Below, piece after piece: positions 37,928 through 48,000 of a stretch of DNA of 64,000 nucleotides; position 1 is the first letter of the stretch; every line of letters begins with the position of its first letter. The position numbers and the translations under genes were made by a program. Source of the stretch: Pseudomonas sp. JM0905a (GTDB taxonomy: Bacteria > Pseudomonadota > Gammaproteobacteria > Pseudomonadales > Pseudomonadaceae); contig NZ_JACXBU010000005.1 in NCBI RefSeq assembly GCF_014700075.1, positions 1 to 64,000 on the forward strand, in the 5' to 3' direction. The notes beneath the pieces are model-generated. The model did no database searches. It was not told where the DNA came from and saw nothing but the letters and a program-made list of their open reading frames with translations.

Positions 37928-38848
37928 TTAGTGGTTGTGCAGCAAGCCCAGGTCGGACAGGGCTTGCAGGACGTCCAATGGGCCTTCGGCCGCGATGGCG
38001 CTGGAGTCGAGTTCGGCCTGGTGGATGGCCGCAGCGGGGCCGCCCAGCAGGCAAGGGCAGGGGTGGCCGGCCAGCAGCCGGGGCAACTGGCCGGGGCCGA
38101 GTGGCTGGCTGGAATAGAGCAGCAGGGCGCGTGGCCGGATGCGCGCCACGGCAAGGGTCAGTTCGCTAGCGGGGATCGGCCAGTCGAAGACTTCAACCGC
38201 GCAATCGGTGCTGCTGACAAGCCATGCGGTGAGCCAGAGGCCAGGCTCCATGGGCAGCTCCGAGAGGTTGATCAACAGGATCGGCGCCCCGCTGTGCTGG
38301 CGGTTGTTGTGGTAGAGGCGTGCGCCGAGCTTGGTGCGTAGCCAGGAGTGCAGGAACACGCGCTCCAACTGGCCGCCGAACTGGCCGCGCCAGCGCTGCT
38401 CCAGGCCTTCCAACAGGGGGTGCAGCAGCTGCTTGTAGACGGTTTGCGGTGGGTAAAGCGCCATGGCGGAGTTGAAACGCTCGTCGAGCTGACGTTCGGC
38501 GAGGTTGCCGATGGCCTCCTGGAGGTGCTGGCGCTGCTCTTCCCAGGGGGACTTATCGAGGGCGGTGGTCGCTGCCTGGTCCTTGAGCAGGGCCTTGACC
38601 TGGCTGACGGCAACGCCACGATCCAGCCAGGCGAGGATCAGGCGGATGCGTGCCACGTCCTCCTCGCTATACAGGCGGTGCCCCTTGCCAGTGCGCAGCG
38701 GCACCACCAGTGCGTAACGACGTTCCCAGGCGCGCAGGGTCACCGGATTGACGCCGGTCTGGCGCGCCACCTCGCGTATCGGCAACAGACCTCGGCCCAT
38801 GGCGGCCTGGTAGTCGTTCTCCCGTGGGGTATCGATCGGCGTGTCCAT
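37928..38848 (-). CDS. MerR-family regulator, class II LitR-like
   Basis: A 306-residue regulator with an N-terminal MerR HTH (LLPIREVARQTGVNPVTLRAWERRYALV at about 21-48 in two parts) and a C-terminal domain in the position of the CarH/LitR cobalamin domain. The W-x9-EH and DxHxxG cobalamin motifs are not visible, so it probably does not bind B12. P. putida class II LitR lacks these too and responds to light through partner proteins (from memory). Its binding sites are plausibly the TGTACA repeats at 39842, 39893 and 41063. It lies 11 bases from phr and 2 from the DUF523 gene. Confidence 0.8.
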   Translation of the reverse strand: MDTPIDTPRENDYQAAMGRGLLPIREVARQTGVNPVTLRAWERRYALVVPLRTGKGHRLYSEEDVARIRLILAWLDRGVAVSQVKALLKDQAATTALDKSPWEEQRQHLQEAIGNLAERQLDERFNSAMALYPPQTVYKQLLHPLLEGLEQRWRGQFGGQLERVFLHSWLRTKLGARLYHNNRQHSGAPILLINLSELPMEPGLWLTAWLVSSTDCAVEVFDWPIPASELTLAVARIRPRALLLYSSQPLGPGQLPRLLAGHPCPCLLGGPAAAIHQAELDSSAIAAEGPLDVLQALSDLGLLHNH

Positions 38849-38850
38849 GG

Positions 38851-39819
38851 CTAGAGGGCGTTGCGCAGGCTGAGCTCTTCCGGATGCGGCTGCAGGTAGG
38901 CCTGCTGGGCGATGTAGCGATCCGGGTGGCCGTTGAAGTGGTGCTTGAGCAGCGTGATTGGCACCACCAGCGGAATCACGCCAGTGCGGTATTGCTCGAT
39001 CAGGCGCTGGAGTTCCGCCTTCTCGGCGCGGTTGAGGTGAGCCTTGAGGTAGCCGCTGAGGTGCTGCAGCACATTGCTGTGTGTGCCGCGGGTGGCGCAC
39101 TTCTTCAGGGCTGCCATGAGCGCCGAGAAGTAGCGCGGGCCGATTTCCTCTGCCGGGTATTCGCCGAGGCTGCCGAGCAGGCGGCCGAGGGCCTTGTACT
39201 GCAGCGGATCGTGGGCCATCAACTGGTACTTGTAACGGGAGTGGAAGGTGATGATCGCCTTGTGGGTCAGACCCTCGCTGCACAGTTGCTGCCACTGGGC
39301 ATGGGCGTAGACACGAGTGAAGAAGTTCTCCCGCAGTACCGGGTCGTGGAGACGGCCGTCTTCTTCGACCGGGAGGTCTGGACGCCGGGCGCAGAACACA
39401 CTGGCGAAGATGCCGCGACCACCACTGTCGATACCGTGGCCGTTCGCCTGATAGACCCTGACCCGTTCCAGTCCGCAGGAAGGCGACTTCTGCATGAAGA
39501 TGTAGCCGCTGATATCGGCTAGCTGCCCGGCCATGGTCTCGCCGAATTCGGCCAATGCGTCCGTGTGGTCATGCTTGCGTTGGGGGCCGCCCATTGCGCG
39601 TGGGGCAGTCGGTTGGCCCACCAGGCGAATGGGCTCGCGAGGCACGCCCAGGCCAATGGCCATTTCCGGGCAGAGGGGCACGAAATCGAAGTGATTCGCA
39701 AGGCTCTGGCTGCACAGTCGCGACTCCTTGTGTCCGCCGTTGTAGCGCACAGGATTGCCGAGAAGGCAGGCGCTGATGCCCAGTTTGGGGCGCTGCGGCA
39801 ACTCGAATGGTATGAACAT
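38851..39819 (-). CDS. DUF523/DUF1722 (YbgA-like) protein
   Basis: A 322-residue protein. DUF523 forms the N-terminal part (LGISACLLGNPVRYNGGHKES, at about 12-32) and DUF1722/YbgA the C-terminal part (KAIITFHSRYKYQLMAHDP onward). E. coli YbgA is encoded with phr, and the same pairing is seen here. It is the first gene of the minus-strand operon, upstream of the regulator and photolyase, and its promoter region carries two putative LitR boxes. Function unknown. Confidence 0.9.
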   Translation of the reverse strand: MFIPFELPQRPKLGISACLLGNPVRYNGGHKESRLCSQSLANHFDFVPLCPEMAIGLGVPREPIRLVGQPTAPRAMGGPQRKHDHTDALAEFGETMAGQLADISGYIFMQKSPSCGLERVRVYQANGHGIDSGGRGIFASVFCARRPDLPVEEDGRLHDPVLRENFFTRVYAHAQWQQLCSEGLTHKAIITFHSRYKYQLMAHDPLQYKALGRLLGSLGEYPAEEIGPRYFSALMAALKKCATRGTHSNVLQHLSGYLKAHLNRAEKAELQRLIEQYRTGVIPLVVPITLLKHHFNGHPDRYIAQQAYLQPHPEELSLRNAL

Positions 39820-39841
39820 GAATGGATGCCTGGACAGAAGT

Positions 39842-39865
39842 TATACAGCGATCAATTCGTGTATA
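39842..39865. promoter_or_regulatory. Putative LitR box 1 (TATACA-N12-TGTATA)
   Basis: An inverted pair with a 12-base gap that fits the T(G/A)TACA-N12-TGTA(C/T)A pattern exactly. It lies downstream of the inferred start site of the DUF523-LitR-phr operon, between promoter and gene. Confidence 0.72.
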
Positions 39866-39876
39866 GGTTTTTGGAA

Positions 39877-39904
39877 ATCATAGAGTTGAACTTGTACAAG
39901 TCAA
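39877..39904 (-). promoter_or_regulatory. Promoter of DUF523-litR-phr operon
   Basis: On the minus strand TTGACT (39904-39899), a 16-base spacer and TATGAT (39882-39877). Box 2 overlaps the -35 element and spacer, so regulator binding would block RNA polymerase. Confidence 0.6.
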
Positions 39905-39916
39905 ATGGCTTGTACA
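39893..39916. promoter_or_regulatory. Putative LitR box 2 (TGTACA-N12-TGTACA)
   Basis: Each half is embedded in a CTTGTACAAG palindrome; the gap is 12 bases. It overlaps the promoter of the operon that encodes the regulator, which suggests autoregulation. Confidence 0.75.
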
Positions 39917-39967
39917 AGTTCTGGACAGAAGGGGGCGCTGAGATTGGCGTGGCGGCGTTAAACGCAA

Positions 39968-39991
39968 ATGGACGGCAAAAGGGCCGTCCAT
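39968..39991 (-). terminator. Hairpin after the FAD oxidoreductase gene
   Basis: Stem ATGGACGGC / GCCGTCCAT with a 6-base loop, 41 bases past the stop of the minus-strand oxidoreductase. The T-run is weak. Confidence 0.55.
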
Positions 39992-40031
39992 CTCGAGAAC
40001 AGGATTTCGTGCCAGGCGGGTCCTGTGACGG

Positions 40032-41018
<987 letters not shown>

Positions 41019-41062
41019 CTACCTCGTTACCTATGTCTTCAGGCTACGCTTTAGACAAGACC

Positions 41063-41086
41063 TGTACAACTTTCAAGCACTGTACA
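41063..41086. promoter_or_regulatory. Putative LitR box 3 (TGTACA-N12-TGTACA)
   Basis: Two perfect TGTACA half sites with 12 bases between them, 48 bases upstream of the FAD oxidoreductase start and in the divergent region before the TIGR01777 gene. A minus-strand TTGTAC-N17-TAGCCT could be the promoter; the box overlaps its -35. Confidence 0.73.
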
Positions 41087-41212
41087 GGTTGATCGGTTCC
41101 AATCGCGGACTTCTGAATGTCTGACGGTGCGTGGCCCGATCCGGGGCACGTGGGATCGTCATAAACCAGACTAGGGCGATATCCGCACTTAGCGCCATGC
41201 GAGGAGGATGCC

Positions 41213-42121
41213 ATGCACATATTGCTGACCGGCGGTACTGGTCTGATCGGTCGGGCACTCTGTCAACGCTGGCTGGCGGATGGGCATCAGCTTACCGTGC
41301 TGAGTCGCCGGCCGCAGAGCGTGGCCAGCCTGTGCGGTCGTACGGTGCGCGGGATCGGACAGTTCTCCGACTATGGCGAAGAACCGCTGGACGCCGTCGT
41401 CAACCTGGCCGGCGAACCCATCGCCGATCGGCCCTGGAGCAACAAGCGCAAGGCACAACTCTGGGGCAGTCGCATCACGCTCACCGAGCAGCTTCTGGAA
41501 TGGCTGGGAAAGCGCGACCAGATGCCGCAGGTGCTGCTCAACGGCTCGGCGGTTGGTTGGTACGGCGATGGGGGCGAGCGGGAGCTGACCGAAGACTCCT
41601 CGCCCATTACCGATGACTTTGCCAGTCAGCTCTGCGTGGCCTGGGAAGAGACCGCGCAACGTGCCGAAGCCCTTGGCATCCGCGTGGTGCTGGTACGCAC
41701 CGGTCTGGTGCTGGCGCACGATGGCGGATTCCTCAAACGCCTGGTGCCGCCTTTCCGGCTGGGGCTGGGCGGCCCGCTCGGCAACGGCCGCCAGTGGATG
41801 CCCTGGGTGCACCTGCATGACCAAATCGCCCTGATGGATTTTCTCTTGCGGCGGACCGATGCGCGCGGTCCTTATAATGCGTGCTCGCCGCAACCGGTCC
41901 GCAACCGCGACTTCGCCCGTAGCCTCGGGCGCGCGCTGGGGCGACCGGCCTTCATGCCGGCGCCGGCCTTCGTCCTGCGCCTGCTGCTGGGCGAGCTGTC
42001 CGGCCTGTTGCTGGGGGGCCAGCGCGCGGTGCCGTCTCGCCTGAGGGCGGCGGGTTTCACCTTTGCATTCACCGATCTGGACATGGCGCTCGGCGACCTG
42101 CTGAAGCCTAAGGATGTTTGA
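41213..42121 (+). CDS. TIGR01777 family epimerase (YfcH-like)
   Basis: A 302-residue extended SDR protein. It has the NAD-binding [16 protein letters not shown] at 3-18, the [14 protein letters not shown] signature and the C-terminal DUF1731 region ending in [16 protein letters not shown]. The exact reaction is unknown. The ATG follows AGGAGGATGCC. Its stop overlaps the hemH start by one base, so hemH is cotranscribed with it. Confidence 0.9.
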   Translation: MHILLTGGTGLIGRALCQRWLADGHQLTVLSRRPQSVASLCGRTVRGIGQFSDYGEEPLDAVVNLAGEPIADRPWSNKRKAQLWGSRITLTEQLLEWLGKRDQMPQVLLNGSAVGWYGDGGERELTEDSSPITDDFASQLCVAWEETAQRAEALGIRVVLVRTGLVLAHDGGFLKRLVPPFRLGLGGPLGNGRQWMPWVHLHDQIALMDFLLRRTDARGPYNACSPQPVRNRDFARSLGRALGRPAFMPAPAFVLRLLLGELSGLLLGGQRAVPSRLRAAGFTFAFTDLDMALGDLLKPKDV

Positions 42122-43149
42122 TGACTGATCACGCGCTGCTGTTGGTCAACCTGGGGTCCCCGGCTTCCACCAAGGTGGAGGATGTACGGAGCTACCTCAA
42201 CCAGTTCCTCATGGACCCTTATGTGGTCGACCTGCCCTGGCCGCTCCGGCGTCTGCTGGTCTCGCTGATCCTGATCAAGCGCCCGGCGCAGTCGGCTCAC
42301 GCCTATTCGTCCATCTGGTGGCCGGAAGGCTCGCCGCTGATCGTGCTCAGCCGTGAGTTGCAGGACGCCATCGCTCCCCATTGGCCCCATGGTCCGGTGG
42401 AGCTGGCGATGCGCTACGGCCAACCCTCTATCGAAGGCGCGTTGCGCAAGTTGGCTGCGCAGGGCGTCAAACGCGTGACCTTGGCGCCGCTTTATCCACA
42501 GTTCGCCGACAGCACCACCACCACGGCTATCGAAGAAGCTCGCCGCGTGATCCGCGAGCAAGGCCTGAAGCTGGAGGTATCGGTGCTGCCCCCTTTCTTC
42601 GCCGAGGCGGATTACCTGGATGCCCTGGTGGCCAGCGCCAAGCCATACCTGGACCAGGGCTTCGACCACCTGCTGCTGAGCTTCCACGGCCTGCCCGAGC
42701 GGCACATCCGCAAGCTGGTGAAGGACATCGATCCGCAGCACGACCTGCGCGCTCCGGACAGCCGGGGCGTCAGCGACGAGGTCCTTGCGGTCTGCTACCG
42801 CAGCCAGTGCCAGCGCACTGCGGAAGCCTTCGCCGAGCGCGCGGGTTTGCAGCCTGGCCAATGGTCGGTGTCCTTCCAGTCGCGCTTGGGCAAGGACAAG
42901 TGGATCGAGCCCTATACCGAAACCCGTCTGGATGAGCTGGCGCAGCAGGGCGTGAAGAAGCTGCTGGTGATGTGCCCGGCCTTCGTGGCCGACTGCATCG
43001 AGACCCTGGAGGAGATCGGCCAGCGTGGCAGCGAACAGTTCCAGGAAGCCGGTGGCCAGGAGCTGGTGCTGGTACCCTGCCTGAACAGCCATCCGCAGTG
43101 GGTGTCGGCCCTGGCCAGGCTGTGCGAGACGGCGGTCCGCCCGCTCTGA
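42121..43149 (+). CDS. hemH: Ferrochelatase
   Basis: A 342-residue enzyme inserting Fe2+ into protoporphyrin IX, the final step of haem synthesis. It has [20 protein letters not shown] at the N-terminus, the conserved [12 protein letters not shown] segment (active-site His) and the C-terminal [19 protein letters not shown] chose the ATG at 42121, with AGGAT six bases upstream, rather than the TTG one codon earlier. Membrane associated in family members. Confidence 0.96.
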   Translation: MTDHALLLVNLGSPASTKVEDVRSYLNQFLMDPYVVDLPWPLRRLLVSLILIKRPAQSAHAYSSIWWPEGSPLIVLSRELQDAIAPHWPHGPVELAMRYGQPSIEGALRKLAAQGVKRVTLAPLYPQFADSTTTTAIEEARRVIREQGLKLEVSVLPPFFAEADYLDALVASAKPYLDQGFDHLLLSFHGLPERHIRKLVKDIDPQHDLRAPDSRGVSDEVLAVCYRSQCQRTAEAFAERAGLQPGQWSVSFQSRLGKDKWIEPYTETRLDELAQQGVKKLLVMCPAFVADCIETLEEIGQRGSEQFQEAGGQELVLVPCLNSHPQWVSALARLCETAVRPL

Positions 43150-43333
43150 TGTCCCACGCCGGAGCTCGCTCCGGCGATGGTTATGGCAGAAGCAGATATC
43201 AACCGAAGGGCATGGCGCGCATTCAGCCCGCCTATATGGCGCCTTCCTCGGTATTCAGGCCGTCCATGGCCACCTAAGCTGGAATCTCCCAACCACCGTC
43301 GTGCGCCGCACCGGCGGCGCCGAGGAGAGCCCA

Positions 43334-44701
43334 GTGCAGAACAAGAACAACGGCTATCCCTCGAGTCTGAGTGCCTGGACCACCGTCGCCATCCTGATGG
43401 TGGCGTACGTGCTGTCCTTCATCGACAGGCAGATCCTCAACCTGCTGGTGGAGCCCATCCGCCGCGACCTGGTCATCAGCGATACGCAGATGAGTCTACT
43501 GATGGGCCTCTCCTTCGCGCTTTTCTATACGGTCTGCGGCATCCCGCTCGGGCGCCTGGCCGATACCCGTAGCCGGCGTGGGCTGATCGCCGTGGGGGTA
43601 CTGTTCTGGAGTGCGGCCACCGCCGCCTGTGGCATGGCCAGGCTCTACTGGCAGTTCCTGCTCTGTCGCATCGGTGTCGGCGTTGGCGAGGCGGCGCTGT
43701 CGCCGGCGGCCTATTCGCTGATCGCCGACAGCTTTCCCAAGGAACGCCGCGCCACGGCCATCAGCGTCTATTCCATGGGGGTTTATCTCGGCTCCGGGCT
43801 GGCCTTCCTGCTGGGCGGATTGGTGATCAAATTCGCCTCGGCGCAGGGCGATGTGCACCTGCCGTTGCTGGGGGAGGTACGCCCCTGGCAGCTGATCTTC
43901 CTGGCCCTCGGTGCTGCCGGCGCGCTCTTCACCCTACTGATGCTGGCGGTGCGCGAACCGCAACGACGCGGTGTCGGTGCCGGCGTGGTGGTGCCCCTCG
44001 CGGAGGTCGGCCGTTACCTACGCAGCAACCGGCGCACCGTGATCTGCCACAACTTCGGCTTTGCCGGCCTGGCCTTCGCTGGCTACGGCAGTGCCGCCTG
44101 GATTCCCACCTTCTATATCCGCACCCATGGCTGGGATGCCGGTCAGGTCGGCGTGATCTACGGCAGCCTGGTGGCGGTCTTTGGTTGTCTCGGCATTGTC
44201 TTCGGCGGACGCCTGGCGGACTGGATGGCCAAGCACGGCCGGGCGGATGCCAACATGCGAGTCGGCCTGTTCGCCGCCCTGGGCGCGCTGCCGCTGGTGG
44301 TGCTGTTCCCGCTGCTGGACGATTCGTTCTGGGTCACGGTGCTGATGGCGCCCACGGTGTTCTGCCTGAGCATGCCCTTCGGTGTGGCGCCGGCGGCGAT
44401 CCAGGAAATCATGCCTAACGCCATGCGCGGCCAGGCTTCAGCCATCTACCTGTTCGTCATCACCCTGATCGGCCTGGGCTTCGGCCCCACCGCCGTGGCC
44501 CTGGTGACGGACTATGTGTTCGCCAATGACCAGGCCCTGCGCTATTCGCTGGTGATCGTCACCACCATTGCGGTGGCAAGCTCGGTGCTGCTGCTGGGAC
44601 TGGGCCTCAAGCCCTATCGCGAGAGCCTCGAGCGCCTGCAGCAGTGGGGGGTGGAGTCACAGGATGACAACGTGCTCCGCGAGGCACAGCCTTCCACCTA
44701 G
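43334..44701 (+). CDS. MFS transporter (spinster-like)
   Basis: A 455-residue major facilitator with twelve hydrophobic segments. The loop motif GIPLGRLADTRSRRGLI (about 70-86) after the second segment is the MFS signature. I chose the GTG at 43334, with GAGGAG six bases upstream, over the GTG at 43301. Substrate unknown; spinster-like transporters carry lipids or organic acids. Follows hemH after a 184-base spacer that holds a short CCGGAG / CTCCGG hairpin. Confidence 0.87.
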   Translation: MQNKNNGYPSSLSAWTTVAILMVAYVLSFIDRQILNLLVEPIRRDLVISDTQMSLLMGLSFALFYTVCGIPLGRLADTRSRRGLIAVGVLFWSAATAACGMARLYWQFLLCRIGVGVGEAALSPAAYSLIADSFPKERRATAISVYSMGVYLGSGLAFLLGGLVIKFASAQGDVHLPLLGEVRPWQLIFLALGAAGALFTLLMLAVREPQRRGVGAGVVVPLAEVGRYLRSNRRTVICHNFGFAGLAFAGYGSAAWIPTFYIRTHGWDAGQVGVIYGSLVAVFGCLGIVFGGRLADWMAKHGRADANMRVGLFAALGALPLVVLFPLLDDSFWVTVLMAPTVFCLSMPFGVAPAAIQEIMPNAMRGQASAIYLFVITLIGLGFGPTAVALVTDYVFANDQALRYSLVIVTTIAVASSVLLLGLGLKPYRESLERLQQWGVESQDDNVLREAQPST

Positions 44702-44727
44702 GCGAGGCGTTACCCAACAGGCAAAAG

Positions 44728-44753
44728 AAAAGCCCCGCATATGCGGGGCTTTT
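44728..44753. terminator. Terminator between MFS gene and uraA
   Basis: Stem AAAAGCCCCGCAT / ATGCGGGGCTTTT with no loop spacer, T-run on the right, A-run on the left. It serves both convergent genes. Confidence 0.9.
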
Positions 44754-44766
44754 TTATTGCGGCGGG

Positions 44767-46044
44767 TCAGATATGCGGCGCGTCGTCCGCGCTTTGATGC
44801 TTCCAGGTCTGGTGCCCGGGAAGGATCAGGTTCAGCGCGATGGCGACGATGGCGCAGAGCGCGATGCCCTTCAGGCCGAAGTCGTCCTGGCCGGTACCGG
44901 TGCCCACCAGCATGCCGCCGATGCCGAATACCAGGGTCACGGAAACGATCACCAGGTTGCGGGCTTCGGCCAGGTCCACCTGGTGGCGGATCATGGTGTT
45001 CAGACCGACTGCTGCGATGGAGCCGAACAGCAGGCAGAGGATGCCGCCCATCACCGGCACCGGAATGCTCTGCAGGATCGCGCCAAACTTGCCGATGAAG
45101 GCCAGGCCGATGGCGAAGGCGGCGGCCCAGGTCATGATCTTCGGGTTGTAGTTCTTGGTCAGCATCACCGCGCCGGTCACTTCGGCATAGGTGGTGTTCG
45201 GTGGGCCGCCGAACAGGCCGGCGGCCGAAGTTGCCAGGCCGTCACCCAGCAGGGTGCGGTGCAGGCCGGGCGTCTTCAGGTAGTTGCGGCCTGTCACGCT
45301 GCCCACCGCGATCACGCCGCCGATGTGCTCGATGGCCGGAGCCAGCGCCACCGGGACGATGAACAGGATGGCCTGCAGGTTGAACTCCGGAGCGACGAAG
45401 TTCGGCAGTTCCAGCCAGGGCGCGGCGGCAATCTTCGCGGTGTCCACCACGCCGAACCAGAAGGACAGGGCAAAACCCACGACCACGCCGGAGATGATCG
45501 GCACCAGGCGGAAGATGCCCTTGCCGAACACGGCGACGATCAGGGTGGTCAGCAGCGCCGGCATGGAAATCCACATGGCGGTGGAGTAGGGGATCAGCTC
45601 GGCGCCATCACCGCCCTTGCCCATGGCCATGTTGGCGGCGATGGGGGCCATGGCCAGGCCGATGGAGATCACCACCGGGCCGATCACCACCGGCGGCAGC
45701 AGGCGGTCGATGAAGCCGGTGCCTTTGATCTTCACGGCCAGGCCAAGGAAGGTGTAGACGAAGCCCGCCGCCACCACGCCGCCCATGGTCGCGGCCAGAC
45801 CGAACTGGCCCTTGGCGAGGATGATCGGGGTGATGAAGGCGAAGCTGGAGGCCAGGAACACCGGCACCTGGCGGCCGGTGACCAATTGGAACAGCAGGGT
45901 GCCGAGGCCGGCGGTGAAGAGCGCTACGTTCGGGTCCAGTCCGGTGATCAGTGGCATCAGCACCAGGGCGCCGAAGGCCACGAAGAGCATCTGCGCGCCG
46001 GAGATGACCTGGCGCCAGAGCGGGTCCTTGAATTCGTCGCTCAT
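44767..46044 (-). CDS. uraA: Uracil permease
   Basis: A 425-residue nucleobase:cation symporter of the NCS2 family with about 14 hydrophobic segments. N-terminal ISGAQMLFVAFGALVLMPLITGLDP and the GGPPNTTYAEVTGAV motif (about 279-293) are characteristic of uracil/xanthine permeases. It is 3 bases downstream of upp, so uracil uptake and salvage are made together. Confidence 0.93.
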   Translation of the reverse strand: MSDEFKDPLWRQVISGAQMLFVAFGALVLMPLITGLDPNVALFTAGLGTLLFQLVTGRQVPVFLASSFAFITPIILAKGQFGLAATMGGVVAAGFVYTFLGLAVKIKGTGFIDRLLPPVVIGPVVISIGLAMAPIAANMAMGKGGDGAELIPYSTAMWISMPALLTTLIVAVFGKGIFRLVPIISGVVVGFALSFWFGVVDTAKIAAAPWLELPNFVAPEFNLQAILFIVPVALAPAIEHIGGVIAVGSVTGRNYLKTPGLHRTLLGDGLATSAAGLFGGPPNTTYAEVTGAVMLTKNYNPKIMTWAAAFAIGLAFIGKFGAILQSIPVPVMGGILCLLFGSIAAVGLNTMIRHQVDLAEARNLVIVSVTLVFGIGGMLVGTGTGQDDFGLKGIALCAIVAIALNLILPGHQTWKHQSADDAPHI

Positions 46045-46047
46045 CGA

Positions 46048-46686
46048 TCAGTTTTCCTTTTGCTTGGTGCCGAAGATCTTGTCGCCGGCATCCCCGAGGC
46101 CCGGAATGATGTAGCCGTGCTCGTTGAGCTTCTGGTCGATGGAGGCGGTGAAGATCATCACGTCCGGGTGGGCATCGTTGACCACCTTGATGCCTTCGGG
46201 GGCGGCGACCAGCACCATGGCGCGGATTTCCTTGCAGCCGGCGCGCTTGAGCAGGTCGATGGTGGCGACCATGGAACCGCCGGTGGCGAGCATCGGGTCG
46301 ATGATCAGCGCCAGGCGCTCGTCGATTTCCGGAGCCAGTTTTTCCAGGTAGGTGTGGGCTTCCAGGGTTTCTTCGTTGCGGGCTACGCCCACGGCGCTGA
46401 CCTTGGCGCCCGGAATCAGACTGAGCACGCCGTCGAGCATGCCGATGCCGGCGCGCAGGATGGGCACCACGGTGATCTTCTTGCCGGCGATCTTCTCGAC
46501 CTGCACGGTGCCGGCCCAGCCCTGGATTTCATAGTTTTCCAGGGGCAGGTCGTTGGTCGCTTCGTAAGTCAGCAGGGCGCCGACTTCCTGTGCCAGTTCG
46601 CGGAAGTTCTTGGTGCTGATGTCGGCGCGGCGCATCAGGCCGAGCTTGTGGCGGATCAGCGGATGGCGGATCTCACGGATGGGCAT
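46048..46686 (-). CDS. upp: Uracil phosphoribosyltransferase
   Basis: A 212-residue salvage enzyme forming UMP from uracil and PRPP. It has the PRPP-binding [11 protein letters not shown] at about 129-139 and the uracil-binding C-terminal [17 protein letters not shown]. Length matches E. coli Upp (208). It leads the upp-uraA operon. Confidence 0.97.
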   Translation of the reverse strand: MPIREIRHPLIRHKLGLMRRADISTKNFRELAQEVGALLTYEATNDLPLENYEIQGWAGTVQVEKIAGKKITVVPILRAGIGMLDGVLSLIPGAKVSAVGVARNEETLEAHTYLEKLAPEIDERLALIIDPMLATGGSMVATIDLLKRAGCKEIRAMVLVAAPEGIKVVNDAHPDVMIFTASIDQKLNEHGYIIPGLGDAGDKIFGTKQKEN

Positions 46687-46965
46687 GGGAGGGTTCTCCG
46701 GCGGGCTGGCAAAAAAATTGCGTTAGCTTAATCCATTGATTACAGGCTGTGCTGCACTGACTGGTGGGTCCGGGGCGCTGATGTCGCGGTCACGCAAGGA
46801 ACTGTCACACGCGGCAGCAGGCTGCTGCAGTATGGTCGACGCTCGTCCGTCGGGGCTTGCTCAGGGGCAGGCGGATGAGTACCTTTGCCGACTTTTATCT
46901 TGACGACCTGTTCAAGTTTTAACCGGGAACCGCGCATGGTCCCCGCTGAATCCAGAGGAATTGCC

Positions 46966-47523
46966 ATGTCCGCCGATCTCGCACACATCCGCCAGGTAAT
47001 GGCCGAAGCCGATTGCCTGTACACCGACGCCCAGGTCGAGGCCGCCATCTCCCAGGTCGCTGAAGTCATCAATGGCGAACTGGCCGAGCGCAACCCGGTG
47101 GTCTTCTGCGTCATGAACGGCGGCCTGATCTTCGCCGGCAAGCTGCTGCCCAAGCTGGATTTCCCTCTGGAGCTGTCCTACCTGCACGCCACCCGCTACC
47201 GCAATGAAACCAGCGGCGGCGAGCTGTTCTGGAAGGCCAAGCCGGAAATCTCCTTCATCGACCGCGATGTGCTCATCATCGACGACATCCTCGACGAAGG
47301 GCACACCCTGGCCGCCATCATCGACTTCTGCAAACACGCGGGTGCCGCCAACGTGCACACCGCCGTGCTGATCGACAAGACCCACGATCGCAAGGCCCGT
47401 CCGGACCTGAAGGCCAACTACGTGGGCCTGCCCTGCGAAGACCGCTACATCTTCGGCTACGGCATGGACTACAAGGGTTACTGGCGCAACGCCGCCGGCA
47501 TCTTTGCGGTCAAGGGGCTCTAA
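46966..47523 (+). CDS. hpt: Hypoxanthine-guanine phosphoribosyltransferase
   Basis: A 185-residue purine salvage enzyme. The PRPP motif VLIIDDILDEGHTL is near residue 102. I chose the ATG at 46966, with AGAGGA upstream, over the open frame from 46885. It is divergent from upp and followed at 3 bases by the WbuC cupin gene. Confidence 0.94.
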   Translation: MSADLAHIRQVMAEADCLYTDAQVEAAISQVAEVINGELAERNPVVFCVMNGGLIFAGKLLPKLDFPLELSYLHATRYRNETSGGELFWKAKPEISFIDRDVLIIDDILDEGHTLAAIIDFCKHAGAANVHTAVLIDKTHDRKARPDLKANYVGLPCEDRYIFGYGMDYKGYWRNAAGIFAVKGL

Positions 47524-47526
47524 GCC

Positions 47527-48000
47527 ATGAGCTCGCCGCGTTTCCTCGATCAGGCCTTGTTCGCCGAACTGGCCGGGAAGTCCGCGGCGAGCCCGCGCAA
47601 GCGACAGCACCATAACTTCCACGCCATGGAGGAGCCCTGCCATCGCATGGCGGTGGGGTTGCAGCCCGGAACCTACATCCCGCCGCACCGTCATCTGTCC
47701 GCCGATAAGGCGGAAAGCCTGCTGGTGCTCAAGGGACGCCTGGGCCTGCTGATCTTCGACGAAGACGGCAAGGTGATTGACCAGCGTGAACTCGTGGCAG
47801 CTGGTGACTGCGTTGGCGTCGACGTGCCACCGGGGGTGTTCCATGCGCTGGTGGTGCTGGAGCCGGACAGCATCCTGTTCGAATGCAAGGCCGGCCCCTA
47901 TCGCCCCATCAGCGAGGCCGAGCAGCCGGCCTGGGCGCCCCGCGAGGGGGATGAGGGGGCTGCCGCCTACCTGGCCTGGATGACGTCGCTGTTCAACTGA
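47527..48000 (+). CDS. WbuC-family cupin metalloprotein
   Basis: A 157-residue cupin. The cupin metal motif is YIPPHRHLSADKAESLLVLKGR (His-x-His and Glu), and the second motif is PPGVFHALVVLE. WbuC proteins are found in O-antigen clusters and as stand-alone genes in pseudomonads, with unknown chemistry. It is 3 bases after hpt and its 3' end overlaps the convergent SulP gene by 34 bases. Confidence 0.85.
   Translation: MSSPRFLDQALFAELAGKSAASPRKRQHHNFHAMEEPCHRMAVGLQPGTYIPPHRHLSADKAESLLVLKGRLGLLIFDEDGKVIDQRELVAAGDCVGVDVPPGVFHALVVLEPDSILFECKAGPYRPISEAEQPAWAPREGDEGAAAYLAWMTSLFN

Noticed and set aside
38851-39295. N-terminal extension of the LitR-like frame up to 39295
   Set aside because: It overlaps the DUF523/DUF1722 gene in another frame and has no conserved sequence; the ATG at 38848 fits better.
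46740-47153. Minus-strand open frame overlapping hpt start
   Set aside because: Shadow of hpt and its upstream region; no conserved motif.
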